Positions 1 to 8,451 of a DNA stretch of 29,372 nt are shown here, in pieces. Each line of letters begins with the position of its first letter. Position 1 is the first letter of the stretch. Origin of the DNA: Candidatus Woesearchaeota archaeon. GTDB lineage: Archaea; Nanobdellota; Nanobdellia; Woesearchaeales; GW2011-AR4. The stretch spans positions 1-29,372 of the forward strand of contig JAGVXR010000030.1 in the NCBI GenBank assembly GCA_018303645.1, read 5' to 3'. The notes below the pieces were generated by a model. That model had not been told where the DNA came from. It searched no databases and saw nothing but the letters and a program-made list of their open reading frames with translations. Both the position numbers and the translations under genes were made by a program.

Positions 1-934
1 TCTCAACAATATAATAAGGAACTAAATTTGTCGCAAATTCCCTTTTGAATTTAGCTATATCTGGAATGTTCGCCCCTACCAGGTCAATTACCTTGCATCT
101 CTTTGACATATCCTGGATTATATGCCATAAAAGGAGATAATTAGCGCCAATATTTATTTTTGGGTCATTCGCAGCCAAAAGGTAATAAGACTTTTTATTA
201 TCCCATACGCATAAAGCCCCGGATATTATTTCTCCATCTGCTGTTTTTGCATAATACAGTTTACATTTATTTTTTCCGCTTAAAATTTTGAACATTTCTT
301 CTATAAAATATTTATCCAGCGGAATCTTTAAATTCTGCTTCAAAAATGTCTTTTCGTATAGAACAAGAAATTTACCCATATCTATTCCATCACTTACTTC
401 GACATTGCTTTTTTTTGCCTTATTGATCTCATATTTCGCATCTTTGTCAATTTTTTCCCATAAATCCCCAATATTTGTTAAGTCCATTTCATAAGTGTAG
501 CTGACTGAGGATTTCCATCCAAGCCATAAAAACGGCCTTATATCCTTTATAGAGGGTTCAAGCTGTAGGGCAATAAAATTATAATTTTTGGCAAGATAGC
601 CATTAACCTCATTTATTATTTTTTTTTGCGAGCTTTCTATTTTAGAAAATTTTGGAGTTTTGGTTTCCTTAAAAATAATCGGGGTAAATGGCGTTAAAGG
701 GGGATATGCCATAATATCAAAAAAAGCCTTTTTCCTCTCGTACAATAAAATTCCGCTTACAAGCTCATTTGAGCTGAAAATCCCCAATAATTTTGCCTTT
801 CCGCCCTTATGCTTATTCAAAACTTCCATCCATAAAGATGTGGAGAATAAAGTGCCTTGTTTGGACTCTTCAACAAACTTGTCCCATGCTGAAAATTCGC
901 TTTCCTTGATTTCCCTGACTTCAAAATCCGCCAT
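1..934 (-). CDS. FemAB/GNAT-like acyl- or aminoacyltransferase, 3' end beyond window
   Basis: Read on the minus strand from ATG at 934-932, the frame stays open for 311 codons to the window edge, so the C-terminus is missing. The product starts MADFEVREIKESEFSAWDKF. It has the layout of FemAB/GNAT-type transferases: an N-terminal half with the 'GTLFSTSLWMEVL' segment (families of this kind usually have a 'F.S..W' motif here), a lysine-rich middle, and a second acyltransferase half ending in 'DLVGANIPDIAKFKREFA', close to the FemAB 'G....I..FK..FG' signature. Such proteins often sit in exopolysaccharide clusters and move acyl or aminoacyl groups onto glycans or peptides; the substrate here is unknown. 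Its start overlaps the deacetylase stop by 14 bases, so the two are probably co-transcribed. No Shine-Dalgarno sequence is visible. Confidence 0.75.
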   Translation of the reverse strand, partial: MADFEVREIKESEFSAWDKFVEESKQGTLFSTSLWMEVLNKHKGGKAKLLGIFSSNELVSGILLYERKKAFFDIMAYPPLTPFTPIIFKETKTPKFSKIESSQKKIINEVNGYLAKNYNFIALQLEPSIKDIRPFLWLGWKSSVSYTYEMDLTNIGDLWEKIDKDAKYEINKAKKSNVEVSDGIDMGKFLVLYEKTFLKQNLKIPLDKYFIEEMFKILSGKNKCKLYYAKTADGEIISGALCVWDNKKSYYLLAANDPKINIGANYLLLWHIIQDMSKRCKVIDLVGANIPDIAKFKREFATNLVPYYIVE

Positions 935-1772
935 TTTTGAGTAATTTTGGTATATTTTCTAAAGTACCGACATATGCATTTTTCTTTTTTAGGCACTTTA
1001 ATATCCGTATATATAGTTTTCCCCATCCCCCGAATTCTGGTTCATAAAAAACCCCGTGATGCCAATTAAAAGTAATTAATGCTGATTTTTTTTCTGCGAT
1101 ATCTATAAGGATTTTTACTTTTTCCCATGCATTATCATAAGATTTACACTGGTTAAAAAGAGTGGAATCCATAACATTCATCGGTATTTCAAGCAGGCTT
1201 CCATTATAAAACGGGAGGCATTTATTATCTTTAAAGCCAACTTTCTTTGCACTTCCAAATGTGCTGTCATAAATAAAGCCAGTCTCTGTTAGTATTTTTG
1301 GCGTACTTTTGCTGAAATTGAGGAAATGCTGCCTATTTCCAACTACTTTTTTCTTTAAAATGGACTCAAGAATTTTTTTCTCTTCTTCCAGATATTTTTT
1401 GTTATTATAGGACAGATAGCTTCCATGCAGCCCTATTTCAAATCCTTCTTCGTCAAGTTTTTTTATTATGTTTTGTATTTTATTGTTTTTTATGCTGTAA
1501 TAAGGATCTTTAATATGCCTTCTTTTTGCGCAAAAGAAAAATGTTGACCTAAAGCCGTAGCTTTTTTCGAGTTTCATAATGTTTTCAAATTGCCAGTAAG
1601 GATTCTCTTTTGTGGCAAATTTATAAAAAATAGAAAGTGCTCTTTTCGGGTTATTTTTCACTTCCTTAAGCGAGCCTATTAAATTGTACTTAAATACTAA
1701 GTCAACATCGTGGCTGAGGCATGCTGCGAATTTCTTGTTTTTAGGCCATTTAATCCTGATTTCCTTATTCAT
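921..1772 (-). CDS. NodB-like polysaccharide deacetylase
   Basis: This 283-residue protein belongs to the carbohydrate esterase 4/NodB-like superfamily, which removes N- or O-acetyl groups from glycans using a metal. Motif 1 is 'LSHDVDLVF' (His21, Asp22, Asp24), motif 2 is 'EIGLHGSYLSY' (His116), an Arg/Gly segment 'VGNRQHFLNF' follows near 144-153, and the C-terminal histidine motif is 'ITFNWHHGVFYE' (His238/239). The usual second histidine of the H-x3-H metal motif is absent at residue 120, as in some divergent subfamilies. I chose ATG at 1772; an in-frame TTG two codons upstream (1778) is possible. There is no signal peptide, so it may act in the cytoplasm on nucleotide- or lipid-linked sugars. 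It lies between a GT-C gene upstream and the FemAB-like gene downstream. Confidence 0.8.
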   Translation of the reverse strand: MNKEIRIKWPKNKKFAACLSHDVDLVFKYNLIGSLKEVKNNPKRALSIFYKFATKENPYWQFENIMKLEKSYGFRSTFFFCAKRRHIKDPYYSIKNNKIQNIIKKLDEEGFEIGLHGSYLSYNNKKYLEEEKKILESILKKKVVGNRQHFLNFSKSTPKILTETGFIYDSTFGSAKKVGFKDNKCLPFYNGSLLEIPMNVMDSTLFNQCKSYDNAWEKVKILIDIAEKKSALITFNWHHGVFYEPEFGGWGKLYIRILKCLKKKNAYVGTLENIPKLLKNGGF

Positions 1773-1830
1773 TTTCAAATGTTAATTTTAACTTTGTATT
1801 TTTCTCCGCAATCGAAACAGCATATGAATT

Positions 1831-3666
1831 CTAGACCGTTTTTAATAATATAAACCCGCCTGTATTGTGCATAGGGCTAAATAATCCTGAGTTTAATAAT
1901 TCGCTTATTTTATTATTTGTCTCATTGCTGCCATGGATTCTTGCAGTCTGGCCATCTACAACAAGGTAGTTATAGCCATTGCCCCCCATCCAGGAATTTA
2001 TAGCGCCTGCGCTCTCGTTAAATCCGGTGCGCTGATAGTCTCTCACATTGCTGCACCAATGGCATATAAACTTATCTAGTCCCAGTATCAAAGCGTTGTT
2101 TGAAAATGTAAACACCCTTGTTCCGGAAGGTATATTGTCCTTAAGCCACATATAACCTTGTATCTCCTCGTTTGATGTCCAGAACCCTCCTGGAGGCCAT
2201 ATGGCTGTATTTACGGTATACTTCTGGACAAATGATGTCATGATAATGCTGTAAGCTATGAGCCCGAGTACGAGCAGCGATGCTGCCTTTATTGCTATTT
2301 TTGGCTTTGCAATATTGCTGACAGCAGACTTGGCAAAACTATCAATTAGGGCGATAGACTCTCCGGATAATAAAGAAACTGGAATTGCAAGCAGAATCCA
2401 CGCCCTGAATGGAGACAATTTGATTGGAAATCTTGCGGCATTGACAGCATAAAAAGCAAAGATAAACCATAGCATCATAATAATCTTTGAGTAATTATCT
2501 TCCCTTAGCATATCTTTGTATTTTATAATTATAAAAATAAGCCCGATAACAGTTAAAATAGAGAGAACAATGCCTATGCCTATCGGATTGTTAATCATGT
2601 TGACTTTTTTGGCAAAGATAAAATCGGATAAATTGTATATCCTATCCCCTGTGCCTGCTATGTTTACTATACTTTGTGCGCCTAAAAAGCTGTTTATCGT
2701 GCCCTTCAGGCTGTGAGTCAGAATCATCGGCAGCCACCATAACAAAAAAGACAATAATAAGCCCGAAAATCCTGCGAGAAATTCGTAAACCAAAAACTTC
2801 TTTTGGGCTAAAGCCCTCCCAATAAGATATATCAGGAAAAACAGCCCAAAATAAGCGCTGTGAGTTGGAGATGAAGTCAAAGTCGCGGCAATGACTATTG
2901 CTGCCGCTATAAACCATCTTTTGTCGTCTTTAATTTTCTCAACTGCATAAAACGATGCAAAGAACAAAGGCATTGTCAAGGCTATCGCCCATATAAAATG
3001 GCTCAGGTAGGCAGGGACTGCAAACAGGGCAAATGTTGCGAATAAGGCCTTTTTTGAGCTGTTTGTAAATGTTTTTGCAAAAAAATAGAAGAATACTATG
3101 CTTAATGACACAATCAATGCATTGAAAAACTTGAGAGTCCAGTAAACAGAATTGTTTGTCTGGTGCAGGATTCCCATGAGCATGTCATAGTTTGGTGGGT
3201 AGGGATCCATATAAAAACTATTTCCAGCGCCTGCAAAAACAGTTTTCTCAATGGACACGTACTTCACTCCCATGGCATGGCTCCATGAGTCATCATCTTC
3301 TAAATAAGGGTATGCGAACGCCCCTTTTTCATACATGTAAAAAGAAATAGAGAATAAGGCAAGCACGAGCAAAGGGAAAATGCTTATTGAAATTTTTTTA
3401 ACATCAAAAATGATTCTTTCTTTCTTGAAATCCCTGTAAGTTTTGGTTAAGACCAGCAAAATGCTTATTGACAGGAATACCCTCCAGTCCAATGGAATCC
3501 TAATGAGGTTAAGCAGGAGGCCGAATGCAAGCATTGCCCCTAAGCCGGTTCCTATCCTCATTAGGTTTCTTTCAAGAAAATCTTCTGATTCCCTGGCTAT
3601 TAATCCTAATCCAAAGCCGAATCCCCAGCTGTACAAAAAAAATAAGATTATGCTTAATGCAGACAT
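1831..3666 (-). CDS. GT-C-type membrane glycosyltransferase with N-terminal DUF1616-like module
   Basis: A 611-residue polytopic membrane protein with roughly a dozen hydrophobic segments and a C-terminal soluble domain of about 120 residues. After an N-terminal membrane module (about residues 1-80, with 'LERNLMRIGTGLGAML'), the first external loop carries 'YLEDDDSWSHAMG' (Asp124, Asp126, His130), like the acidic D-x3-H motif in the first loop of STT3/AglB oligosaccharyltransferases and other GT-C enzymes. It is followed by 'YPPNYD' at 156-161. GT-C enzymes take sugars from polyprenyl-phosphate donors on the outer face of the membrane. No WWDYG motif of true oligosaccharyltransferases is visible, so the acceptor is open. 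A purine-rich run (AAGGGGGA) sits just upstream of the ATG at 3666. It follows the methyltransferase gene after 42 bases. Confidence 0.72.
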   Translation of the reverse strand: MSALSIILFFLYSWGFGFGLGLIARESEDFLERNLMRIGTGLGAMLAFGLLLNLIRIPLDWRVFLSISILLVLTKTYRDFKKERIIFDVKKISISIFPLLVLALFSISFYMYEKGAFAYPYLEDDDSWSHAMGVKYVSIEKTVFAGAGNSFYMDPYPPNYDMLMGILHQTNNSVYWTLKFFNALIVSLSIVFFYFFAKTFTNSSKKALFATFALFAVPAYLSHFIWAIALTMPLFFASFYAVEKIKDDKRWFIAAAIVIAATLTSSPTHSAYFGLFFLIYLIGRALAQKKFLVYEFLAGFSGLLLSFLLWWLPMILTHSLKGTINSFLGAQSIVNIAGTGDRIYNLSDFIFAKKVNMINNPIGIGIVLSILTVIGLIFIIIKYKDMLREDNYSKIIMMLWFIFAFYAVNAARFPIKLSPFRAWILLAIPVSLLSGESIALIDSFAKSAVSNIAKPKIAIKAASLLVLGLIAYSIIMTSFVQKYTVNTAIWPPGGFWTSNEEIQGYMWLKDNIPSGTRVFTFSNNALILGLDKFICHWCSNVRDYQRTGFNESAGAINSWMGGNGYNYLVVDGQTARIHGSNETNNKISELLNSGLFSPMHNTGGFILLKTV

Positions 3667-3708
3667 TAGTTCCCCCTTAATTGAAAAAAAGGTATGTCTA
3701 TAAAAATC

Positions 3709-4419
3709 TTACTTTTGCAACAGGAATTCCACATGCCATGTCAAAAACTCGCTTAATAGAGGCGCCTTTGCAAAATTAACCGGAAAATGCCGTGTTGAAA
3801 TGCTGATTATTCTTAATCTGCTGTCCCTGATAAGCCTTTTCGCTTTGCTTATTGTCATAACGTAAAGCCGCCCATATTCATCGTTATAGGAAGAATAGCT
3901 TCTTACCTTATAGAATATTCTTGCCAGCTTTATTGCCATCTTTTCTCCAAGATAGTGGAAAGGCTTGAACTGGTGGGCGCCTACCGGGCTCCAGAAAGGC
4001 GGAAAGCTCAGATAGCATATCCCCCCTTTCTTTAATACCCTTTTTATCTCCAATATCAGCTTTTCAGGCTCTTCCAGATGCTCAATTATGCTGGAGCAAA
4101 AAACTATGTCAAAGCTGGACGGCTTAAATGGAAGGTTTATTGCGTCTGCATTGACAAACCTTCTGCTGTTTAACGCAAATCTTTCACTGTCTATGTCTAA
4201 GGAAGCAACATGCGCCCCGTTCTTATTTAGCGCGTAGGAATATCCTCCCCTGCCCGAGCCTATGTCAAGGACTTTAGCGCCTTTTAATCTAACATCCTTT
4301 CTTTTTAGCGACTTTATTACCATCTCAGCCTGAAACTTCTCAAAATCGAAATAGTCCTTCTCGGATTTATTCCTGCTTTTGGCAAGCTTGTAAAGTTTTA
4401 TATAATATTTTATGGGCAT
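3709..4419 (-). CDS. Class I SAM-dependent methyltransferase
   Basis: A 236-residue protein of the Methyltransf_11 type. Motif I is 'VLDIGSGRGGYSYAL' (residues 50-64), the acidic end of strand 2 is 'SLDID' (Asp75, Asp77), motif II is 'FDIVFCSSIIEHLEEPE', and 'VLKKGGICYLSFPP' is the post-motif strand. These bind S-adenosylmethionine and fix the fold, but not the substrate. The C-terminal part is rich in aromatic and basic residues. Its place at the head of a minus-strand glycan operon suggests methylation of a sugar or lipid-linked glycan; that is inference. I used ATG at 4419; the frame also contains a GTG at 4425. Its promoter region is shared with the divergent GT2 gene at 4507. Confidence 0.82.
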   Translation of the reverse strand: MPIKYYIKLYKLAKSRNKSEKDYFDFEKFQAEMVIKSLKRKDVRLKGAKVLDIGSGRGGYSYALNKNGAHVASLDIDSERFALNSRRFVNADAINLPFKPSSFDIVFCSSIIEHLEEPEKLILEIKRVLKKGGICYLSFPPFWSPVGAHQFKPFHYLGEKMAIKLARIFYKVRSYSSYNDEYGRLYVMTISKAKRLIRDSRLRIISISTRHFPVNFAKAPLLSEFLTWHVEFLLQK

Positions 4420-4476
4420 TTTCACACTAAACTTAAAATAATGTTGGGTTAAAATGCTTTCTCCGGCACAGAAAGG

Positions 4477-4486
4477 TATTTAAATA
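4477..4486 (+). promoter_or_regulatory. Archaeal TATA box, near-palindromic, between divergent genes
   Basis: TATTTAAATA centred about 26 bases upstream of ATG 4507, the distance expected for a leaderless archaeal transcript of the GT2 gene. The box is palindromic, so it could also serve the divergent methyltransferase gene with a longer leader. No promoter element has been tested. Confidence 0.6.
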
Positions 4487-4506
4487 GTTTATCGTTTTTA
4501 AAGTAT

Positions 4507-5391
4507 ATGAAAATTATTGTTACAATACCTGCTTACAACGAAGCGCAAAGCATTGGAAGCCTGATAAAAGGGATAAAAGATGTTATGGGCAGGGGCAGAT
4601 ACAATTACAATATTCTGGTTGTGGATGACGGAAGCACGGATAAAACTGCTGAGACTGCAAAAAGGGCAGGAGCTGTTGTCTATTCGCATCCAAAAAATTA
4701 CGGGCTGGCTGAAACTTTCAAAACAGAGCTAAAAAAATGCCTGGAATTAAAAGCCGATATTATAGTTCATATCGATGCTGACGGCCAATATCTGCCTAAG
4801 GAAATTTCCAAGCTATTGAAAGAAATTAACAACGGCTATGACCTTGTTTTGGGCAGCAGGTTTCAAGGCAAAATAGAGCATATGCCATTGATAAACAGGA
4901 TTGGAAATCTTGCATTCTCCAAGGTTGTATCAGGAATAACCAACTTGCAGATTTCAGATGCGCAGACTGGTTTCAGGGCGTTTACAAGAGAAGTTGCCGA
5001 GAGCATTCCAATAACAAGCAATCACACATATACCCAGGAGCAGATTATACGGGCAGTAAAGCAGAAATTCAGGATAAAAGAAGTGCCGATTTATTTTGCA
5101 AAAAGAGACGGCAGGAGCAGGCTTATATCAAATCCATTCAGCTATGCAGCAAGGGCATTGATAAACATAATAAGGACTTACAGGGATTACGAGCCTTTGA
5201 AGTTTTTTGGTATTATCGGCAGCCTGATATTTTTTATAGGAATACTTTTAGGGCTTTATCTTGTTTATTTCCAGTTTTTTGGAGAAGGAGTTTTTAGGCA
5301 TTTGGGCCTTATGATGCTTGATATACTAGTCCTGAGCATCGGCCTGCAAATAATCATCTTCGGGTTTTTGGCTGATATGGAGAAAAAATAA
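4507..5391 (+). CDS. DPM1-like GT2 glycosyltransferase with two C-terminal TM helices
   Basis: A 294-residue family 2 glycosyltransferase of the dolichol-phosphate mannosyltransferase type. These transfer a sugar from a nucleotide donor to a polyprenyl phosphate on the cytoplasmic side, making donors for GT-C enzymes. It has 'TIPAYNEAQSI' (6-16), 'LVVDDGSTDKT' (nucleotide-binding Asp40/Asp41), 'HIDADGQY' (metal-binding D-x-D at 90-92) and the family acceptor-side motif 'ISDAQTGFRAF' (149-159). Two C-terminal hydrophobic segments (about 233-255 and 266-288) anchor it to the membrane, as in the longer archaeal and bacterial DPM1 relatives. The ATG lies right after a TATA box with no room for a Shine-Dalgarno sequence. 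The exact sugar cannot be read from the sequence. Confidence 0.88.
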   Translation: MKIIVTIPAYNEAQSIGSLIKGIKDVMGRGRYNYNILVVDDGSTDKTAETAKRAGAVVYSHPKNYGLAETFKTELKKCLELKADIIVHIDADGQYLPKEISKLLKEINNGYDLVLGSRFQGKIEHMPLINRIGNLAFSKVVSGITNLQISDAQTGFRAFTREVAESIPITSNHTYTQEQIIRAVKQKFRIKEVPIYFAKRDGRSRLISNPFSYAARALINIIRTYRDYEPLKFFGIIGSLIFFIGILLGLYLVYFQFFGEGVFRHLGLMMLDILVLSIGLQIIIFGFLADMEKK

Positions 5392-5414
5392 ATATCTACT
5401 GCCAAAACAAAATT

Positions 5415-6347
5415 TCAGCCTTGATGCTTAAAGAAATCAATCGTTTTAGCCAGGCCATCACTCAATCTTGTTCTCGGCTCCCATTTCAATTTGCTTTTTG
5501 CCAGGCTTATGTCAGGGCACCTGACTCTTGGGTCGTCTATCGGCAGTTTTTTGAAGGCAATCCTGCTCTTTGACATTGTCAGTTTTTTTATTAATTCTGC
5601 AAATTCCAAAATCGTATGCTCATGGGGATTTCCAAGATTGACAGGCTCGTTTAGGCTTGAAAGCATGAGTTTGTATACCCCCTCTATCAAGTCATCAACA
5701 TAGCAAAAGCTTCTTGTTTGATTACCGTCTCCGTAAACAGTTATTGGATTACCGCTTAATGCCTGGTTTATGAAATTCGGGACAACCCTGCCGTCATTCT
5801 TCCGCATTCTGGGCCCGTAAGTGTTGAAAATCCTTGCAATCTTGGTGTCAAGCTTGTGAATCCTGTGGTAAGCCATAGTCAATGCTTCTGCAAATCTTTT
5901 GGATTCGTCATAGCAGCCCCTCACCCCTACAGGATTTACGTTTCCCCAGTATGATTCCGGCTGGGGGTTTACCAGTGGGTCGCCGTAAACCTCTGAAGTC
6001 GAGGCAAGAAGGTACTTTGCTTTTTTTGCCAGCGCCAGACCAAGGGTATTATGTGTGCCAAGGCTTCCTGCTTTAAGCGTCTGGATTGGTATTTTTTGGT
6101 AATCTTCAGGCGAAGCCGGGCTGGCAAAATGCAGTACAAATCCCAGGTCATCGTCAATCTTTATATGCTTGCTTATGTCATGATTTATAAATCTGAAGTT
6201 CCTGTTTTTTTCAAGGTGCTTTATGTTATCGGCATTGCCGGTAATTAAATTGTCCATGCATATGGCTCTGAATCCCTTGCCAATCAAAAAATCACACAGG
6301 TGGCTGCCTATAAAGCCTGCCCCCCCTGTCACAAGCACATTGTCCAT
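5415..6347 (-). CDS. uxs: UDP-glucuronate decarboxylase (UDP-xylose synthase)
   Basis: This 310-residue extended short-chain dehydrogenase/reductase closely matches UDP-glucuronic acid decarboxylases, which turn UDP-glucuronate into UDP-xylose via a 4-keto intermediate and bound NAD. Seen: the NAD motif 'GGAGFIG' (8-14), the family-typical 'HFASPASPEDYQKIPIQTLK' (73-92), 'STSEVYGDP' (Ser/Thr and catalytic Glu119), 'SYWGNVNPVGVRGCYDESK' with Tyr146 and Lys150, and 'RIFNTYGPRM'. Length and spacing fit full-length cytosolic UXS enzymes. It has its own TATA box about 28 bases before the ATG, so it is probably a leaderless single gene. An enzyme supplying UDP-glucuronate is not in the window. Confidence 0.9.
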   Translation of the reverse strand: MDNVLVTGGAGFIGSHLCDFLIGKGFRAICMDNLITGNADNIKHLEKNRNFRFINHDISKHIKIDDDLGFVLHFASPASPEDYQKIPIQTLKAGSLGTHNTLGLALAKKAKYLLASTSEVYGDPLVNPQPESYWGNVNPVGVRGCYDESKRFAEALTMAYHRIHKLDTKIARIFNTYGPRMRKNDGRVVPNFINQALSGNPITVYGDGNQTRSFCYVDDLIEGVYKLMLSSLNEPVNLGNPHEHTILEFAELIKKLTMSKSRIAFKKLPIDDPRVRCPDISLAKSKLKWEPRTRLSDGLAKTIDFFKHQG

Positions 6348-6370
6348 TTTGTTTCATGAGTTTTGGCTGA

Positions 6371-6379
6371 TTTATAAAT
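6371..6379 (-). promoter_or_regulatory. TATA box of the UXS gene
   Basis: ATTTATAAA read on the minus strand, about 28 bases upstream of the UXS start at 6347. This is archaeal TATA spacing for a leaderless mRNA; no Shine-Dalgarno sequence precedes the ATG. Confidence 0.6.
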
Positions 6380-6404
6380 GTTATCTCACTGTTTAAGCAA
6401 TAAT

Positions 6405-6413
6405 CTTTATAAA
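6405..6413 (+). promoter_or_regulatory. TATA box of the 6447-8404 genes
   Basis: CTTTATAAA about 38 bases upstream of ATG 6447, which predicts a leader of roughly ten bases. It is only 25 bases from the opposite-facing TATA box of the UXS gene, so the two promoters are arranged back to back. Confidence 0.55.
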
Positions 6414-6446
6414 TTGAAGCGGATAATTTACAATTAGAAATCTCAA

Positions 6447-7319
6447 ATGAAAATCTTGGTAATCGGCGCAGGAGGATTTACCGGAAGCTACCTATTTAGG
6501 CTGCTCAGCGAAAAATATGAAGTTATAGGAACTTCCACGCATAACAAGAGTTTTGAGAAATTAGAGCTGTCGCAATTCAATGAAACATATAAAAAGCTAA
6601 AAAAAATAAGCCCAGATGTTATCTACCTGCCTGCTGGCATAACCAACATGGATTATATTGAAAATAATCCAATGAATACAAGAAAAATAAATGTATTGGG
6701 CGCAGCAAACATAGTAAATTATTGCAAGGAAAGCAATTGCAGGATGGTTTTTTTCTCGTCTGACGCCATTTTCGACGGCAAAAGCGGGCCTTATTCTGAA
6801 AACTCCAATCCAAATCCAATAAGCGAGTACGGCAGGCAGAAGCTTGAAGCTGAAAATTTTGTTAAAAAGCTTAAAAATTCTTTAATCATAAGGACAAGCA
6901 GCCTGTACGGGTGGGACAATAGAAATTTAAATTTCATCTCAAGGCTGATTGGCAGCTTAAAAAGCAACATGGAGTTTAAAGCGCCAACAAACCAATTTTA
7001 CACTCCCACTTATGTAGTTGATTTGGCATATGCCGCCCTTAAACTTCTGGAAAAAGATCTTGCAGGAACTTACAACATAGCAGGCCCGGATTTTATGAGC
7101 AGGCACCAGATAGCTCTTAATTTCTGCAAAGTTTTCGGGTTCAAAAAAGAGCTTGTTGCGCCGGTGAAATCCCCGCAGCTTGGCCAAACAGCAAAAAGGC
7201 CGCAGTATGCTGGGCTCATAAATAAAAAGGCTGAAAAAGAGCTGGGAATAAAATTCAGGAGCCTCAAAGAAGGGCTTAAAGACATGCTAAAAAATCAAAA
7301 TTTTAATGGAGTAAAATGA
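6447..7319 (+). CDS. RmlD-like sugar-nucleotide 4-ketoreductase (SDR)
   Basis: A 290-residue extended SDR of the RmlD_sub_bind type. It has the dinucleotide motif 'GAGGFTG' (8-13 region), 'SSDAIFDGKSGPYSE' (equivalent to the RmlD 'STDYVFDG' segment), the catalytic Y-x3-K as 'YGRQK' (Tyr128, Lys132), and a C-terminal 'RPQYAGL' like the 'RP....L' found in RmlD. RmlD reduces dTDP-4-keto-6-deoxyhexoses such as the rhamnose precursor, but RmlA, RmlB and RmlC are absent here, so the real substrate is open. Its stop overlaps the next gene's start by four bases (ATGA), so both are translated from one transcript. Confidence 0.78.
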   Translation: MKILVIGAGGFTGSYLFRLLSEKYEVIGTSTHNKSFEKLELSQFNETYKKLKKISPDVIYLPAGITNMDYIENNPMNTRKINVLGAANIVNYCKESNCRMVFFSSDAIFDGKSGPYSENSNPNPISEYGRQKLEAENFVKKLKNSLIIRTSSLYGWDNRNLNFISRLIGSLKSNMEFKAPTNQFYTPTYVVDLAYAALKLLEKDLAGTYNIAGPDFMSRHQIALNFCKVFGFKKELVAPVKSPQLGQTAKRPQYAGLINKKAEKELGIKFRSLKEGLKDMLKNQNFNGVK

Positions 7320-8404
7320 AAATACTCGTTTTTACAAGCAGATACACCGCTGGAAGGGACATAATATCAGAGGACTTCGGAAGGCAGGTTAGGCTTTTTG
7401 AAAACTTGAGGAAATTCGGGCATGAGATAGATTTCTTTTGCGTTGATTACAAAAAATTTGAAAATAGGAATATAAGCCTGCATGATATGCGGATTTTTAT
7501 CAGGCCATTCAGGCCTCTTGGATTATTTGGATTTCTGCGGGAATTAAAAAAAACAATTGAAAACAACAATTATGATTTGATGATAGCTACATCTGATCCT
7601 TTGTGGGGGGTTATGGGCTATTTTATTGCAGGAAAATACAGGATTAAGTTCCTGTACGATATACAGGATAATTACAGGGTATACAAAAGCTATAAAATGC
7701 CGTTTTTTGGCGTGTTCGAAAAGCATGTAGTCAGAAACTCTGACTTGGTTATGTGTGCAAGCAATATACTCTCAGACAATGCAAAAAAAATAAGGAAAAA
7801 GAAGACAATAACCATACCAAATGGCGTTGACACAAAAATATTCAGGCCTTTAAACAAGGCAGAATCAAGAAAGAGATTGAATCTTCCGATTGACGCTAAA
7901 ATAATCTCTTACATAGGCTCAATCCAGAAAATACAGGGCGTTGATATTCTAATAACGGCTTTTGAAGAATTGAGGCAGGAAGTAAATGGCATCAAGCTCT
8001 TAATTGTCGGCAGAGTTGGAGCTGTTGTCAGGGAAAATTTTGACTTTGATAAAGAGGGAATAATCTATCTGGGCTCGCTGCCGCAAAAAGAGGTTGTTTT
8101 TGCAATAAACGCCTCTGATGTGTTGGTTATACCATACCCAAAAAACATCTTCACAGAAGTAATGTTCGCCCCTTACAAGATTGTGGAATTCATGGCTTGC
8201 AACAAGCCTGTTGTAGTCACAGACGCCGGGGAAATGCACACGCATATAAAAGACAAGAAAATGGTTGCCAAAGCCGGAAGCGTTGCTGACTTAAAGGAAA
8301 AAATCAAGTATGCCCTCAAAGTAAAAGAAGTGAATTCAAGGAATGCAGCAGTCAAGTTTGAATGGAAGAATATAGCATCCAGCCTCAATAAAGCTATAAA
8401 ATAA
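7316..8404 (+). CDS. GT4-family (group 1) glycosyltransferase
   Basis: A 362-residue GT-B fold enzyme. The N-terminal acceptor domain starts 'MKILVFTSRYTAGRD'; the linker carries 'TIPNGVDTKIFRP' (166-178); the donor domain has 'SYIGSIQKIQGVDIL' (198-212) and 'APYKIVEFMACNKPVVVTDA', the position of the EX7E nucleotide-sugar motif. The second glutamate (Glu291) is present, while the first lies two residues further upstream (Glu281) than in standard EX7E spacing, a common variation in this family. There are no membrane helices, so it probably acts in the cytoplasm or at the membrane surface on a lipid-linked acceptor. It overlaps the RmlD-like gene by four bases and is followed by a new promoter. 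Confidence 0.85.
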   Translation: MKILVFTSRYTAGRDIISEDFGRQVRLFENLRKFGHEIDFFCVDYKKFENRNISLHDMRIFIRPFRPLGLFGFLRELKKTIENNNYDLMIATSDPLWGVMGYFIAGKYRIKFLYDIQDNYRVYKSYKMPFFGVFEKHVVRNSDLVMCASNILSDNAKKIRKKKTITIPNGVDTKIFRPLNKAESRKRLNLPIDAKIISYIGSIQKIQGVDILITAFEELRQEVNGIKLLIVGRVGAVVRENFDFDKEGIIYLGSLPQKEVVFAINASDVLVIPYPKNIFTEVMFAPYKIVEFMACNKPVVVTDAGEMHTHIKDKKMVAKAGSVADLKEKIKYALKVKEVNSRNAAVKFEWKNIASSLNKAIK

Positions 8405-8414
8405 AAACAACAAT

Positions 8415-8446
8415 CTTTATAAGCTGTTATTGAATTCTTAGAGGAG
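8415..8446 (+). promoter_or_regulatory. TATA box and Shine-Dalgarno sequence before the Gfo/Idh/MocA gene
   Basis: CTTTATAAG (8415-8423) lies about 33 bases before ATG 8452, and a clear ribosome-binding sequence GAGGAG (8441-8446) lies six bases before the start. This is one of the few strong Shine-Dalgarno sites in the window, so this gene probably has a short leadered mRNA, unlike most neighbours. Confidence 0.6.
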
Positions 8447-8451
8447 AGAAA

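Noticed and set aside
660..1026. Open frames on both strands in 660-1026
   Set aside because: They lie inside or antisense to the FemAB-like and deacetylase genes, have no family pattern and no promoter.
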